From an archaeon (GTDB taxonomy: Archaea > Asgardarchaeota > Hermodarchaeia > Hermodarchaeales > Hermodarchaeaceae): a stretch of 6,415 bases of DNA. The DNA lies in contig JABXGY010000214.1 of NCBI GenBank assembly GCA_016550395.1, positions 1 through 6,415 of the forward strand, read 5' to 3'. Shown here piece by piece: positions 6,289 through 6,415 of this stretch. Below the pieces are notes generated by a model that ran no database searches, was not told where the DNA came from, and was given only the letters and a program-made list of their open reading frames with translations. The stretch's first letter is position 1. Every line of letters starts with the position of its first letter. The translations under genes were made by a program, and so were the position numbers.

Positions 6289-6415
6289 ACACAGTTACAA
6301 ATAGTGCTAATAGGCAGTGATCGTAAAGCCTTGAATTAAAAACTGTTGAATTGAAAGTGAATTTCTACGATGCCACTTGCTCGCAGTCCACCTCGTGCTC
6401 CAGAAGATCCCCACC
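6289..6415 (+). repeat. Terminal direct repeat, right copy
   Basis: An exact copy of bases 1-127. It should be trimmed when the unit is treated as a circle of 6288 bases. It does not represent a second element. Confidence 0.95.
6370..6415 (+). CDS. gag: Repeated gag start, cut by the window end
   Basis: The first 46 bases of gag recur here as part of the terminal overlap, beginning with the same ATG and encoding the same first 15 residues (MPLARSPPRAPEDPH). It is the same gene as at base 82 seen again, not a separate truncated copy. Confidence 0.85.
   Translation, partial: MPLARSPPRAPEDPH

Larger units (their letters stand above)
1..6415 (+). mobile_element. BEL/Pao-class LTR retrotransposon, closed on one LTR
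   Basis: The whole window is one retroelement. The order Gag, protease, reverse transcriptase, RNase H, integrase, followed by an LTR, is that of BEL/Pao and Ty3/mdg4-like elements. BEL/Pao membership rests on the Peptidase_A17 region after the RT, the YVDD catalytic box, DUF1759 in Gag, a DUF1758-like protease and the DUF5641 C-terminus. All are on the plus strand. Only one LTR is present, between the end of pol and the start of the leader, and the sequence wraps round through an exact 127-base terminal overlap. The unit length is 6288 bases; a linear copy with two LTRs would be about 6616 bases. No env-like frame exists between pol and the LTR. Classification is confident; exact clade and host are not determined. 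Confidence 0.95.

Noticed and set aside
1..6415. A circular virus or plasmid genome
   Set aside because: The terminal overlap suggests a circle, but the gene content is purely that of an LTR retrotransposon with no replication initiator, capsid of a DNA virus or plasmid gene.

Overview
The window is a nearly complete LTR retrotransposon of the BEL/Pao (Semotivirus-like) class, so the source is an animal genome, since BEL/Pao elements are known from Metazoa. There is no prokaryotic gene, CRISPR array or cellular gene. Exact species cannot be read from the sequence. The RT, integrase and C-terminal motifs look more like the BEL elements of fish, cnidarians and other non-insect animals than the classical roo/BEL clade of flies, but this is an impression from motifs, not a phylogeny.

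Layout: bases 1-81 are the end of the 5' leader. Bases 82-2025 encode Gag (coiled coil, Arg/Ser/Pro-rich linker, DUF1759 capsid-like region, three Cys/His zinc knuckles). Bases 2000-5872 are one long Pol frame without an ATG start: retropepsin, reverse transcriptase, Peptidase_A17 region, RNase H, HHCC and DDE integrase, DUF5641. Pol lies in the +1 frame relative to Gag and the two frames overlap by 26 bases. Bases 5873-5911 are a short 3' region with a polypurine tract. Bases 5912-6239 are a single LTR (TGT...ACA) with a hairpin, TATA box and poly(A) signal. Bases 6240-6288 start the leader again, with a candidate primer binding site.

The last 127 bases (6289-6415) repeat bases 1-127 exactly. 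The contig therefore closes into a 6288-base circle containing one LTR, with the ends cut at an arbitrary place in the leader and gag start. The simplest reading is that an assembler collapsed two identical LTRs into one loop, leaving a k-mer-sized overlap. A real one-LTR circle of extrachromosomal DNA is the alternative. The corresponding linear element would be LTR + internal + LTR, about 6.6 kb.

The parts form one replication cycle: the LTR drives a full-length RNA that is both genome and mRNA, Gag packages it, Pol matures the proteins, copies the RNA and integrates the DNA. Both long frames are uninterrupted and all recognisable catalytic residues are present, suggesting a young element. 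The points worth a second look are the Gag/Pol frame change, the circular closure, upstream AUGs in the leader and a primer binding site that matches no tRNA I recognise. No env gene is present.
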